Assembly: GCA_903642325.1 (NCBI GenBank)
Contig: CAHJWM010000004.1
Coordinates: 104,062-168,061 of the forward strand
Source of the DNA: Myxococcales bacterium
Lineage (GTDB): Bacteria; Myxococcota_A; Polyangia; Polyangiales; Polyangiaceae
Length of the DNA: 64,000 nucleotides
Direction: 5' to 3'
The translations under genes and the position numbers were made by a program. The notes below the pieces were generated by a model. It saw only the letters and a program-made list of their open reading frames with translations. It made no database searches and had not been told where the DNA came from. Shown piece by piece: positions 51,901 to 60,164 of this stretch. Positions within the stretch are counted from its first letter, which is position 1. Every line of letters starts with the position of its first letter.

Positions 51901-52125
51901 GGCTAGCGGTATCGCCGACAACCGCGCGGCCAGTGTTCCGACCGAGTCGACGGACCAGCCAAACGCCGCCGCCCGCTGCAGCGTTGCCAACCGTACCAGG
52001 GCTCTCGCTGCATCAATACTCGGTCCGACAAGCAGGAGCGGGCAGTCGCCGGGGTGCGCGAGCAACCAGCGCAGCGCCATACCGAACCGAACCTCCCCGT
52101 GAGGGGATTCTACGGGCGCCGTCAT
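48973..52125 (-). CDS. addB: AddB-type PD-(D/E)XK nuclease/inactivated helicase subunit
   Basis: A 1050-residue partner of AddA. The N-terminal part resembles a helicase core but the usual GxGKT loop is not seen (LLLVGPSIDAARALVR), as in AddB proteins that scan for Chi. The C-terminal nuclease has ASDYKTG as its PD-(D/E)XK block. The iron-sulfur staple is formed by Cys in CPYRFYL and the trio CEQC...LC in ETCEQCNYRKLCGPYER. The combination of nuclease motif and four cysteines is diagnostic. addA follows with a 4-base overlap. The start is ATG 52125; no gene precedes it in the operon. Confidence 0.88.
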   Translation of the reverse strand: MTAPVESPHGEVRFGMALRWLLAHPGDCPLLLVGPSIDAARALVRLATLQRAAAFGWSVDSVGTLAARLSAIPLAAQGFTLATPLVLEAVCVRVLSELEAGGKLGRLSKISDRPGLPRALLRTFGELRLAGVPASLLDSELRDAYALYQSTLSDLSLADRARMFEAATAAARATNDAPLGQPLCLYDLSVRTELERVFLEAVTQRAPDSFVTLPSNDPWSKRALATCSMPNTGSTSNGEPEMTVDPRELITAPASLRRLQAELFSTTSAGEMGEMGDAVSILSAPGESRESVEIVRRLLAEADRGVPFDRMAILLRSPFHYRSHLLEALRRASVPAVFSQQASRPDPSGRAFLLLLECAAEGLPATRFAEYLSLGVSPALGARGISPTDAPEHAPSKRVSVPPRWESLLVDAAVIGGAERWRRRLAGLSKEVETRSQSAHEVDASIARRDLESLRELSAFTLPVIELLASLPKSATWGAWLGALETIAHAAIEDPQPILSVLGELAILRDVGPVTLTAVRAVLDERLGQIALPRLTRGGGVLVASVDEARGQLFDVVFVPGLAEKLFPQRVLEDPLLSDQKRALISPLLEDQSRRVANERAALAVAVGAARQRVVLSYPRFESDKARPRVPSFYALEAVRAAEGRLPGFTELSRRADQASKTRMGWPAPEHAADAIDASEYDLAVLHAFLLGSQKEIEGAAHYLLTASERLRRALQFRARRWRPEWRSVDGLVEPSALARAALDARLQTLTSRGFAVTALEKYATCPYRFYLSTVVGLGPRKAIADVEELDPVTRGLLVHELLHAVGSELHRLGLFSEAGDAAAASAVVNRVVEQRAEKWRDDLAPAIPRVWQDAIEEIRLDALRWAEQAREGAWLPLQFEHRFGYSEAGGSSTDGPVLLSFGLPLRGAIDIIEQRGDTLRASDYKTGIGATEAAVVGGGSFLQPLLYALVLEKLFPEHGILGGNAYYCTSRGGFKRTEVELNDGTRAAATEVHLGIASAFAQGFFPAAPAAETCEQCNYRKLCGPYERERVARKDPARLEFLSKLRGLR

Positions 52126-52206
52126 TCGGCCCGAGACTACACCCCCCGGAAAGATGTGCCCGCGCCCGAGCAGCGCGCTCGGGCGCTCCGCAACACGGCG
52201 AGACGG

Positions 52207-52533
52207 TTAATGCCCACCTGAGCCGGTGCTGCCACTGCCCGAGCCCGACCCGGTGCTACCGCTGCCTGAGCCAGTCGAGCCGCTACCAGACCCGGTGCCA
52301 GTCGTGCCGCTGCCCATTCCTGTGCCCGAGGTGCTCGAGCCCGGCGACGTGGTGCTCCCGCTGCCGGTCGAATCGGTGTCGGTACCCATTCCCGTGCCCG
52401 AGCCCGACGGATCCATTGTCGATCCGGCGCCAGTAGTACTCGGGTCGTTCGCGGGCTTGTCGGTGCTGTTACCGCACGCAGCGCAAGCCAAGCCCACTGA
52501 TAACAACGCTGCGGTGACGTTTAGACGAACCAT
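52207..52533 (-). CDS. Small Ser/Gly/Thr-rich lipoprotein
   Basis: A 108-residue predicted lipoprotein. The signal ends at LACAACG, where the Cys is lipidated; the mature part is low-complexity, mostly Gly, Ser and Thr with STGSG-type repeats. GGAGATC precedes the ATG at 52531-52533. Proteins like this decorate the surface of myxobacteria; no function is known. The repeat section may vary in copy number between strains. On the opposite strand the same DNA gives a Pro/Leu-rich open frame that I treat as a shadow. Confidence 0.75.
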   Translation of the reverse strand: MVRLNVTAALLSVGLACAACGNSTDKPANDPSTTGAGSTMDPSGSGTGMGTDTDSTGSGSTTSPGSSTSGTGMGSGTTGTGSGSGSTGSGSGSTGSGSGSGSTGSGGH

Positions 52534-53042
52534 TTTGATCTCCTGCCCTCTCCGGCATGTTCATGCGATTGATGTCGAAGTCCGGCCTGGGCCTCGCACA
52601 ACCGTGAGGCCGGCAATGCAGCTCGCGTGCCACTCGGCGCCACTAGCGCGATGGGCCGCCGGCTCGCGCGGCCACATTTTCGCCGCGAGACCTTTTGAGA
52701 CCCAGGCTCACTTTCGCATCGGCACAGCTCGCAGACTCGCGTGCGTAGCGCGGCGGCTGCGCGAAACGGGTGAGCGTCGAGCCGCTTCTAGCACGGCCCT
52801 TGCAGCTGCACCCCGAACCTTTAGCAGCGATGTCACGAGAAGAAATCGCTGCGTCGCACCCGCAAACCCAGTCGAGCTCATGGAATCCACCAAGCCTATC
52901 CCGCCACCAGCTCCGCCGCCCCCGATACCAACCCCGCCGCCGCCCGTAAAACGAGGCGGTTAACCGGAGTGAAGCCGCTGGCCTGAAGAAGATGCCGGCT
53001 GTACGCTCGCCGTAGTTCGTGCGCTGATCCAACTTCGGCGCC
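52534..53042. other. Intergenic region, 509 bases, no supported gene
   Basis: Between the divergent small lipoprotein and the ATP-grasp gene. A 27-residue Pro-rich frame (52880-52963) is present but lacks ribosome-site support. I see no repeats or clear promoters; both flanking promoters should lie here. Confidence 0.5.
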
Positions 53043-54209
53043 ATGCGGCCCATGAAAATCTTGTTTCTGTCCCCGTTTTTCCCGCCCAACGCCCACCACT
53101 TCTGCGGCGCTCTGCGTGCCCGCGACGTGACGGTGCTCGGCATAGGGGATGAGCCGGGAGCGCGCCACACCGCCGAGCTCGAGACGGTGGACGAATATGT
53201 CTACGAGCCCCGCATGGCAGAGTTCGAGGCACTCTCGGCAGGGGTGCGGGGCTTAGTCGAGCGCCACGGCCGAGTGCATCGCCTCGACTCCAACGGCGAG
53301 CACTGGTTGGAAGCAGAGGGTAGACTTCGCGACGAGTTCGAAGTCGTTGGATTGAGTTACGCGCAGGTCCACGCACTACGGAGCAAGCTTGCCATGGGCT
53401 GCGTGTTTCGCGCGGCAGGGATTGCCTATCCCCCGACCGCCGAAGCCAGGCTGCCTGAGCAGGTGCGCCGCTTGCGCCACGAGCACGGGTTTCCGCTGGT
53501 ATTCAAGCCCGATTCGGGATCGGGTTCCGTGGACACGTTTGTGGTGCACAGTGAAGCGGACCTGGATACGGCGCTAGGTCGCGCGCTCTCCAGCCACATC
53601 GTACAACCTTTCGTGCCCGGCGAAATCGTGACCTTCGACGGTTTGACCGACAGCACTGGGCGAATCGTATTTTTCACTTCGCATGCGTACGACGCAGGCA
53701 TCATGCAGGTGCGCGCAGGTCAGCTTGATGGTCACTACTATTCGTTACGAGCCATTCCCCCCGAGCTCGAGCGCGTTGGCCGACTCGCCGTGGCCGCGTT
53801 CGATATCCGGGAGCGTTTCTTTCACGTCGAGTTTTTTTCGCAGAGCGACGGCACGTACGTAGGCTTGGAGATGAACATTAGGCCGCCCGGGGGCTACACC
53901 ACGGACATGATGGGCGCTGCGTGCGATATGGACGTTTATGACTTATGGGCCGCCGTCGTGACTCAAAGCCCACTCGAAGGCTTTAGTTACAGTCGCAGTT
54001 ATCACACGGCGCATGCCGGGCGTCGTAGCTCACGCACGTACCGGCTAAGCCCCGAGGCACTCGCACAAGAATTAGGGGACGCACTGTTTGCGGTACGGCC
54101 GGTCCCCGATGCCTACGCGGCTACGATGGGAAATGTTGCCTACCTATTGCGCAGTCCCAGTCTCACGGAGCTTCGTGAGGCAGTGACGTTGGTGCAGGCA
54201 CTCGCCTGA
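53043..54209 (+). CDS. ATP-grasp domain carboxylate-amine/thiol ligase
   Basis: A 388-residue ATP-grasp enzyme. An N-terminal alpha/beta domain (KILFLSPFFPPNA, DVTVLGIGD) precedes the ATP-grasp fold: FPLVFKPDSGSGSVDT is the ATP-binding Gly-rich loop, IVQPFVPGEIVTFDGL is the lid region, and VGLEMNIRPPGGYTTDMM holds the metal ligands Glu and Asn. The family joins a carboxylate to an amine, often in peptide or small-molecule synthesis. A possible start at ATG 53052 would remove three residues. It is convergent with the aminotransferase gene and begins the carbohydrate cluster, whose product is unknown. Confidence 0.87.
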   Translation: MRPMKILFLSPFFPPNAHHFCGALRARDVTVLGIGDEPGARHTAELETVDEYVYEPRMAEFEALSAGVRGLVERHGRVHRLDSNGEHWLEAEGRLRDEFEVVGLSYAQVHALRSKLAMGCVFRAAGIAYPPTAEARLPEQVRRLRHEHGFPLVFKPDSGSGSVDTFVVHSEADLDTALGRALSSHIVQPFVPGEIVTFDGLTDSTGRIVFFTSHAYDAGIMQVRAGQLDGHYYSLRAIPPELERVGRLAVAAFDIRERFFHVEFFSQSDGTYVGLEMNIRPPGGYTTDMMGAACDMDVYDLWAAVVTQSPLEGFSYSRSYHTAHAGRRSSRTYRLSPEALAQELGDALFAVRPVPDAYAATMGNVAYLLRSPSLTELREAVTLVQALA

Positions 54210-54228
54210 GCGATGCCACGTGCATCGG

Positions 54229-54250
54229 GGCGCGCGCGCCGCAGCGCGCC
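54229..54250. terminator. GC-rich hairpin between convergent genes
   Basis: GGCGCGC (54229-54235) pairs with GCGCGCC (54244-54250) around an 8-base loop, between the ATP-grasp stop and the aminotransferase stop. No T-run on either strand; a candidate bidirectional terminator. Confidence 0.35.
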
Positions 54251-54258
54251 GGGCGGCA

Positions 54259-55509
54259 TCACTCTGGGTGCGCTTCCAGCTCCCGGCGAGCGACGGCGAA
54301 TGCGTACTCGGCAACGCTCAGCGTTCGATCGATATCCTCCGCCGTGTGCGCGTAACTGATGAACCACAGATGACGCGGGTGCAGCAGCACGCCGCGCTTG
54401 AACGACTCCCGGTAGAAGGCCGCCTTCACTCGTTCATTGACGGCGGCGTTCGTAATGGTGAACTTCAGGAACGGCATCGGCGGCAGCGGCTCACCAAACG
54501 CGATCGCGGGGATTTGGTGCTGCGCGGCAGCCGCATTCAAACCGTCGATCAGGCGCTCTCCCAGGGCCCAGACATGCTCGGCAACGGGGTGCTCGTCGAC
54601 GAAGTCCAAAGTAGCCAACGCCGCCGCCATCGCGGCGGTCTCACCGTGATAGGTTCCAGACAGGTGCATGCCCGCGGCACAGCTCATGACCTCACGCTTG
54701 CCCACCACGGCGGCGATTGGCCAGCCGTTGCCGAGTGCCTTACTAAGCGTGGTCATATCAGGCACGATTCCCACGTGCCGCTGGAACGAGCCCGGCTTGA
54801 TGCGAAGTGCCGTCTTCACCTCATCCAAAACGAACACAGCCCCGTGCTTGTGAGCGGTATTCAATAAGTCGTGGAACACGCTCGCGCGCGTGGGCAGGAT
54901 CATCTCTGGGGCGACGACCACGGCCGCAAATTCGTTTGGCGCGGAGCTGAGCAGCACCTCCAGAGACCCCGGGTCCGCCACATTTAGCTCCAGAACCTGC
55001 TCAGCCAGACCCGACGGAACGAACGGCTCCAACGGCAGACACCAGTCATGCCAGCCATGATAACCGCAGCGGACCACGCGTCTTTTGCCGGTGAGCTTAC
55101 GCGCAATTCGTAACGCTGCGGTGGTCGCCTCCGAGCCTGTCTTCATGAACACGGTCATGTCAGCGCCCGGAAAGCGGCTCAGTAAACGCTCGGCAAACTC
55201 CACGTGCAGCGGATGATTCAAAGAAAGAAGATTTCCCCGTTGCAGCTGGGCACAGGCAGCCGCGTCGACTCGTTCGTTCGCGTAGCCGAGTAGAAACGGC
55301 CCGTACGCGCCGATGTAATCCAAGTATTCGTTGCCATCTACGTCCCAGCAGCGTGCACCCACGCCGCGCGCCATGTACTGCGGGCAGTCCTCGCCTACGA
55401 GCAAGGGTCGACCCGAAAGATGATGGCCACCGGGTATCAGCTGCTCCGCTTTTTCAGCAAGCCCGCGCGAGCGCGCATAGCTGCGTTCTCCTTCGATGAT
55501 GCTGGCCAC
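54259..55509 (-). CDS. Class III aminotransferase (glutamate-1-semialdehyde aminomutase-like)
   Basis: A 416-residue PLP enzyme. Blocks are YLDYIGAYGPFLLGY near the N-terminus, VFMKTGSEATTAALRIAR for cofactor phosphate contact, VLDEVKTALRI with the Asp that binds the pyridine nitrogen, and TLSKALGNGWPIA with the Schiff-base Lys257. It resembles HemL but the DEV-K-T segment is DEVKTALR rather than DEVMTGFR, as in aminotransferases acting on small-molecule aldehydes or ketones. It probably aminates an intermediate of the nearby pathway, rather than making heme precursor. It starts 3 bases after the GH2 stop, so both are in one operon. Confidence 0.85.
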   Translation of the reverse strand: MASIIEGERSYARSRGLAEKAEQLIPGGHHLSGRPLLVGEDCPQYMARGVGARCWDVDGNEYLDYIGAYGPFLLGYANERVDAAACAQLQRGNLLSLNHPLHVEFAERLLSRFPGADMTVFMKTGSEATTAALRIARKLTGKRRVVRCGYHGWHDWCLPLEPFVPSGLAEQVLELNVADPGSLEVLLSSAPNEFAAVVVAPEMILPTRASVFHDLLNTAHKHGAVFVLDEVKTALRIKPGSFQRHVGIVPDMTTLSKALGNGWPIAAVVGKREVMSCAAGMHLSGTYHGETAAMAAALATLDFVDEHPVAEHVWALGERLIDGLNAAAAQHQIPAIAFGEPLPPMPFLKFTITNAAVNERVKAAFYRESFKRGVLLHPRHLWFISYAHTAEDIDRTLSVAEYAFAVARRELEAHPE

Positions 55510-55512
55510 GTT

Positions 55513-57399
55513 TCACGCCTCGGGTTTGGTCGATGCGCGCACGCTGATGGGCGCGGCGGCAGGAGGCGGCTCGCCGGGCCGAGGCCCGCGGGTGGCGGCG
55601 GCGATGCGATCCAAAGGGATTTTTGGCGTGCGATCGCTGCGCAGTAGCCCGTTTGCCTCTTGGTACGTGTCAGCGAATTGCGTATAACAAAAGCCCGCTA
55701 AAGTTTCGAGAGAGCGCGCCACTTGGAGCAGCGCCGAGTAGCGCTCCTCGAACGCTTGCGCACTGTCCGTCCGCGAGTATCCCCAGTGGTGGGGGTCACT
55801 ACTGAAGGCGATGCCGCCGAATTCGGAGAGTACGAGCGGGTGCTCCGCTTCGCCCTCGAGGACGAGCGTGCGGCCGCCTGGGCGTTCCCGTTTGAACAGG
55901 TTGGGCAGGACCGTGTGAGCGAGATAGCGTTGCGCTATCCGCGCGGGGTTCTCGTCGTAGTCATGGATACCCATGATATCGGTCGCGATGCTTTCCCAGC
56001 CGTCGTTGCCGATAACGGGCCGACTCGGATCTTGCGTTTTGGTCAAGTAATACAGCGCGCGCACATAGTTTCTTTCCGGAAGGCTGTCGGGCAAGTTGGG
56101 TACGCCCCAGGATTCATTGAACGGAACCCAGGCCATGATGCACGGGTGGCTGACATCACGGCGCAATACCGCTAGCCATTCTCGGGTCAACCGCTCGACC
56201 GAGTCCTTCGTGAAGCGATAGGCACTCGGCATCTCTTCCCACACCAACAACCCCAAGCGGTCCGCCCAGTACAAGTAACGGGGGACCTCTATCTTTTGAT
56301 GCTTGCGCACTCCGTTGAAGCCCATGGCTTTCGCGAGGACCACGTCCATGCGCACGGCGGCGTCGTCGGGCGGTGTTAGCCCGGTGCGATCCCAGTAGCC
56401 TTGATCCAAAACGAGACGCAGCGGGTAGGGCCGGCCGTTCAACAAAAAGCGATCACCCGACACGGAAAACGAGCGCAACGCCGTGTAGCTCTGCACGCGG
56501 TCTAGGTGCTCGCCTGCGGCGTTCAGAAGCTCCACATCGGCTTCGATGATCGTAGGCCTTTCCGGGCTCCACAAGAGCTCGTTGCGAAAGTCATCGACAC
56601 CGGGGTCCGACAACGCGATGCGCCGATGGACCTCACCTGCGACCACCAAGTACCGGTCATGGGCCAGCGTCAGGTCCTGCACCTTGAGTCGCACGCTGAG
56701 CATCAGCTTTTCGCTCGTACTGCCGTGCACGGTCGCATCCAGTGCGATTTCCCAGCGCTCCAGATTGGCTGTCCACTGCAGGCTCTCGACGCGTGTCACC
56801 GGCACGTGCTCGAGCCAGACGCTTTGCCAAATGCCCGTCGTGCGTGGGTACCAAATCGAGTGCGGCTCGAGTTGCCAGTCCTGCTTCCCGCGCGGCTTCG
56901 CTAGATCCCCTGGATCATCCACGGCCCAAACGACGATCTCATGCTCGGGATCGATCTCCAGCACGAACTCACTGATGTCGACCTCGAATGGCGTATAGCC
57001 GCCCTCGTGGCGCGCAACCAACGTGCCATCCACCCAAACCGTGGCTTGGAAGTCCACGGCACCGAAATGCAATATCAGCCGCTCCCCGTCTTTCGAGCTT
57101 GGGGCGCGAAATCTTCGCCGATACCAGCACGCCTGATATAGGCCGGTGTCGGCCACGCCGCTCTGTGCAGTTTCCGGGGCGAAAGGCACGGTGATCTCAC
57201 TCGTCCAGCTCACTTCACTCGGATGTTCCAGCCTACCTTCCTGATCGATGGCGAATTGCCATCTACCGTTCAGGCTGATCCACTCAGCGCGCCGCAGCTG
57301 GGGACGCGGGTAACCCATCGCGTCCGCCTCTGGCTCTTGTTCTTCGGGAGGGGGATCAGATGACCTGAGCCCAATTTGAGAAAGGTGTCGACGAAGCAT
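55513..57399 (-). CDS. Glycoside hydrolase family 2 enzyme
   Basis: A 628-residue GH2 protein with the standard order of a sugar-binding jelly roll (residues about 35-190), an immunoglobulin-like domain (about 190-300) and a TIM barrel. The acid/base is Glu429 in WVPFNESWG and the nucleophile Glu526 in LSEFGG. The short form, without extra C-terminal domains, resembles beta-glucuronidase, beta-galactosidase or beta-mannosidase-like enzymes; specificity is not evident. No signal peptide is seen. Divergent from the glycosyltransferase operon; the aminotransferase follows 3 bases downstream. Confidence 0.9.
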   Translation of the reverse strand: MLRRHLSQIGLRSSDPPPEEQEPEADAMGYPRPQLRRAEWISLNGRWQFAIDQEGRLEHPSEVSWTSEITVPFAPETAQSGVADTGLYQACWYRRRFRAPSSKDGERLILHFGAVDFQATVWVDGTLVARHEGGYTPFEVDISEFVLEIDPEHEIVVWAVDDPGDLAKPRGKQDWQLEPHSIWYPRTTGIWQSVWLEHVPVTRVESLQWTANLERWEIALDATVHGSTSEKLMLSVRLKVQDLTLAHDRYLVVAGEVHRRIALSDPGVDDFRNELLWSPERPTIIEADVELLNAAGEHLDRVQSYTALRSFSVSGDRFLLNGRPYPLRLVLDQGYWDRTGLTPPDDAAVRMDVVLAKAMGFNGVRKHQKIEVPRYLYWADRLGLLVWEEMPSAYRFTKDSVERLTREWLAVLRRDVSHPCIMAWVPFNESWGVPNLPDSLPERNYVRALYYLTKTQDPSRPVIGNDGWESIATDIMGIHDYDENPARIAQRYLAHTVLPNLFKRERPGGRTLVLEGEAEHPLVLSEFGGIAFSSDPHHWGYSRTDSAQAFEERYSALLQVARSLETLAGFCYTQFADTYQEANGLLRSDRTPKIPLDRIAAATRGPRPGEPPPAAAPISVRASTKPEA

Positions 57400-57629
57400 G
57401 CAAGCGTCCGAGGAGTTTCAATAGGAGTGCACGTCGCGTACCGCACGGATTGATGCGACGCGATGCGTCCCGCGTGAGTTAGATTTCGTTATACGGCAGC
57501 TCATTTCTACGCTTGTTCTAACGATGAGGCAATTCGAGCCATGCGAGCGAGCGAAAACGAATGCGCGGACGTCGTGCATGTGCGGCAAATATGAATCATA
57601 CTCGTCCCGCATGTGTCCGATTGTCCCTC

Positions 57630-57661
57630 GCTCGCGGCTTAACGGCCGCCGAGCCGCGAGC
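57630..57661 (+). promoter_or_regulatory. 10-bp stem hairpin in the divergent region
   Basis: GCTCGCGGCT (57630-57639) and its exact complement (57652-57661) enclose a 12-base loop. It might be an operator for the two divergent operons or a leader structure. Confidence 0.35.
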
Positions 57662-57714
57662 AAGCATCACAATCCGAGTGCGGCACAGAAGCTGCTAAGA
57701 CGAGGCAGACCCGT

Positions 57715-57734
57715 CGACGGCCCATTGGCCGTCG
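57715..57734 (+). promoter_or_regulatory. Hairpin just upstream of the glycosyltransferase start
   Basis: CGACGGCC and CGACGGCC's complement (57715-57722 and 57727-57734) form a perfect 8-base-pair stem with a 4-base loop, ending 17 bases before the GTG start. It could affect translation or transcription of the operon. Confidence 0.4.
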
Positions 57735-57751
57735 CAAGATAAGGCCACTGC

Positions 57752-58915
57752 GTGGAATTCGCTTACGACGTCGTGTGTCTGTCCCATTTGCGCTGGGCAT
57801 TCGTTTTCCAACGACCCCAACATCTGCTCAGCCGCTGCGCGCGGGAGCGGCGCGTTTTTTTCGTAGAAGAACCGATCTATATCGATGGCCCGAACCGTTT
57901 GGACATCCAGCTCAGCCCGGAAGGCGTGTCCGTAGTCACGCCCCACATCACCGTGGGCGAGCCGGCGCCGGAGCAGGTGCAGACGGGGATGCTGAGAGCT
58001 CTATTCGGCGCTCAGCAAATCGTAAGCTACGTGCTTTGGTACTACACGCCAATGGCGCTGCTTTTCACGGCGGAGCTGAAACCACTTGCAGTCATTTACG
58101 ACTGCATGGATCAGCTTGCGGCGTTCAAGAATGCACCGGCCAACATCGTACCGCTGGAGCGCGAGCTGCTCTCCCGCGCGGACGTCGTGTTCACCGGCGG
58201 TCGCGCTCTGTTCGAGGAAAAACAAGGCGAGCACTCCAACATCCATGCCTTCCCGAGCAGCGTTGACTTCGCACACTTCGCCTCCGCGCGATCGGAGCAG
58301 CCGGACCCGGAAGATCAGCGTGCCATCGCCCGGCCGCGCTTGGGATTTTTTGGAGTGGTGGACGAGCGCATGAATCTGGAGCTGCTCGCCGGGGTCGCGG
58401 CCGCGCGCCCCAACTGGCAGATCGTGATCCTCGGCCCCGTCGTGAAGATTGACGAAGCGGAGCTCCCGAGACCGCCGAACGTGCATTACCTGGGCAGCAA
58501 AACCTATGCAGAGCTGCCCGCGTACATCGCCGGTTGGGACGTTGCGCTGCTGCCGTTCGCGCAGAACGAGTCCACGCGCTTCATCAGTCCAACCAAAACC
58601 CCAGAATATCTGGCGGCGGGCAAGCCGGTGGTCTCCACCTCAATTCGAGACGTGGTAAGGCCGTACCAGGAGCTCGGTCTTGTCCACATCGCGGACACGG
58701 TCGCGGAGTTCGTGGCGGGCTGCGAAGCCGCGGTCCAGGAGCTTCCGAGCGAACGCTTACGAAAAGCCGATGCCTTTCTCTCGCAGCAGTCCTGGGACGG
58801 CACCTGGGGCGAAATGCGGCTCCTGATCGACGCCGCCGTACAAAAAAACAGGGCGCGCTTGCCGGCGTCCGACCTCATCAACGCAACAATCAGCGCCGGA
58901 GCAGAAGGAATCTAG
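57752..58915 (+). CDS. GT-B glycosyltransferase paired with glf
   Basis: A 387-residue glycosyltransferase with an N-terminal domain starting DVVCLSHLRWAFVFQRPQHLL, the usual opening of a group that transfers sugars in exopolysaccharide clusters. RPRLGFFGVVDERMNLELL starts the donor domain, and FISPTKTPEYLAAGKPVVST holds the donor-binding Glu. Since glf follows by one base, the donor may be UDP-galactofuranose, or the protein may act on the same glycan. GTG 57752 is the start; AAGG lies upstream. Membership in a CAZy family is not assigned here. Confidence 0.82.
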   Translation: MEFAYDVVCLSHLRWAFVFQRPQHLLSRCARERRVFFVEEPIYIDGPNRLDIQLSPEGVSVVTPHITVGEPAPEQVQTGMLRALFGAQQIVSYVLWYYTPMALLFTAELKPLAVIYDCMDQLAAFKNAPANIVPLERELLSRADVVFTGGRALFEEKQGEHSNIHAFPSSVDFAHFASARSEQPDPEDQRAIARPRLGFFGVVDERMNLELLAGVAAARPNWQIVILGPVVKIDEAELPRPPNVHYLGSKTYAELPAYIAGWDVALLPFAQNESTRFISPTKTPEYLAAGKPVVSTSIRDVVRPYQELGLVHIADTVAEFVAGCEAAVQELPSERLRKADAFLSQQSWDGTWGEMRLLIDAAVQKNRARLPASDLINATISAGAEGI

Positions 58916-58916
58916 G

Positions 58917-60164
58917 ATGTTCGACTACCTGGTGGTGGGCGCAGGGTTCGCTGGCAGCGTTGTGGCGGAGCGTTTGGCTAGTGAGTTGGACAAGAAGGTC
59001 CTGCTCGTCGACAAGCGCCCCCATGTCGGAGGCAACGCATTCGATCACTACGACGACCACGGTATTTTAGTTCACAAGTACGGGCCCCACATATTCCATA
59101 CGAACTCGCGGGAGATTTTCGACTACCTGGGGCGGTTCACCGAGTGGCGTCCGTACCAACACCGAGTACTCGCCAGCGTCGACGGCCAACTCGTCCCGAT
59201 CCCGATCAACTTGACCACCATCAACACGCTCTATGGCTTACAGCTGAGCTCTCCGGAGCTAGAAGCATTCTACGAGCGCGTTGCCGAAAAGCGCCACCCC
59301 GTACGCACCTCCGAGGACGTGGTCGTGAATAAAGTCGGTAAGGAGCTGTACGAGAAATTTTTCAAGAATTACACCCGCAAGCAATGGGGCCTCGACCCAT
59401 CCGAGCTGCACAGCTCGGTGGCCGCGCGCATCCCCACTCGCACCAACCGCGACGACCGGTACTTCACGGACACTTACCAGGCCATGCCGCTCCGTGGGTA
59501 CACGCGGATGTTCGAGCGCATGCTCGATCATCCGAATATCAAACTGATGCTGAATACGGATTACCGCGAAATCGCGGGCATCATCCCATGTAAAGAGACG
59601 ATATACAGTGGGCCGGTCGACGCGTTTTTTGATTTACGCTACGGCAAGCTGCCTTATCGCTCCATCGAGTTCAAGCACGAGACTCTGAAACAGGCCCAGT
59701 TTCAGCCGGTCGGGACCATGAACTTCCCGAATGACAACGCGTATACGCGCGTAACTGAATTCAAACATCTGACCGGGCAAAAGCACGATCATACGAGCGT
59801 AGTCTACGAGTTTCCGAAAGCCGACGGCGACCCCTACTACCCCATACCCCAGGCGGAAAACGACGAGCTCTACGCAAAGTACAAGCAACTGGCGGACGAT
59901 GCTCCGGGCGTCCACTTCGTCGGCCGCTTGGCGACTTACAAGTATTACAACATGGACCAAGTGGTAGCGCAGGCGCTCACGCTCTTTAAGCGCATCAAAG
60001 AGCAGCGGCCCGCAAAGAGGCATGGAGGCGGTGGATGGGTAACGGGCGTAGACCGGTCGAGCTATGGGGCGGCGTTGAATGCACCGTCAATCGTGTCGGA
60101 GATCGCTACATCGATCAGCTCGAGCTCTCTGGGCACAGCCATCGGATCGAAGATCTTGACCTAA
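58917..60164 (+). CDS. glf: UDP-galactopyranose mutase
   Basis: A 415-residue Glf, which converts UDP-galactopyranose to UDP-galactofuranose with reduced FAD. VVGAGFAGSVVAERLA is the FAD-binding loop; GGNAFDHYDDHGILVHKYGPHIFHT is the active-site region and its flanks, split by residues around 35-60; YTRKQWGLDP and RIPTRTNRDDRYF carry the substrate arginines. Normal Glf proteins end near residue 370-385; here about 30 extra residues come from reading through the start of the next gene. The start ATG is one base after the previous stop. Confidence 0.92.
   Translation: MFDYLVVGAGFAGSVVAERLASELDKKVLLVDKRPHVGGNAFDHYDDHGILVHKYGPHIFHTNSREIFDYLGRFTEWRPYQHRVLASVDGQLVPIPINLTTINTLYGLQLSSPELEAFYERVAEKRHPVRTSEDVVVNKVGKELYEKFFKNYTRKQWGLDPSELHSSVAARIPTRTNRDDRYFTDTYQAMPLRGYTRMFERMLDHPNIKLMLNTDYREIAGIIPCKETIYSGPVDAFFDLRYGKLPYRSIEFKHETLKQAQFQPVGTMNFPNDNAYTRVTEFKHLTGQKHDHTSVVYEFPKADGDPYYPIPQAENDELYAKYKQLADDAPGVHFVGRLATYKYYNMDQVVAQALTLFKRIKEQRPAKRHGGGGWVTGVDRSSYGAALNAPSIVSEIATSISSSSLGTAIGSKILT

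Larger units (their letters stand above)
57400..57751. other. Divergent promoter region, 352 bases, with two hairpins
   Basis: No supported gene. The region separates the GH2/aminotransferase operon from the GT/glf/GH1 operon and holds the hairpins at 57630-57661 and 57715-57734. A minus-strand frame of 81 residues is present but unlike any family I know. Confidence 0.5.

Noticed and set aside
52226..52963. Plus-strand frame with many Pro/Glu/Val repeats
   Set aside because: It is the complement of the Gly/Ser/Thr repeat of the small lipoprotein, and the rest has no coding signs.
52880..52963. 27-codon Pro-rich mini-frame
   Set aside because: No ribosome site, low-complexity and too short to judge.
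54259..55509. Heme-pathway HemL
   Set aside because: The PLP-site surroundings differ from HemL and the gene sits in a carbohydrate cluster, so only a general class III aminotransferase is called.
57418..57663. 81-codon minus-strand frame in the divergent promoter region
   Set aside because: No recognisable motif and it crosses a strong hairpin; more likely regulatory DNA.
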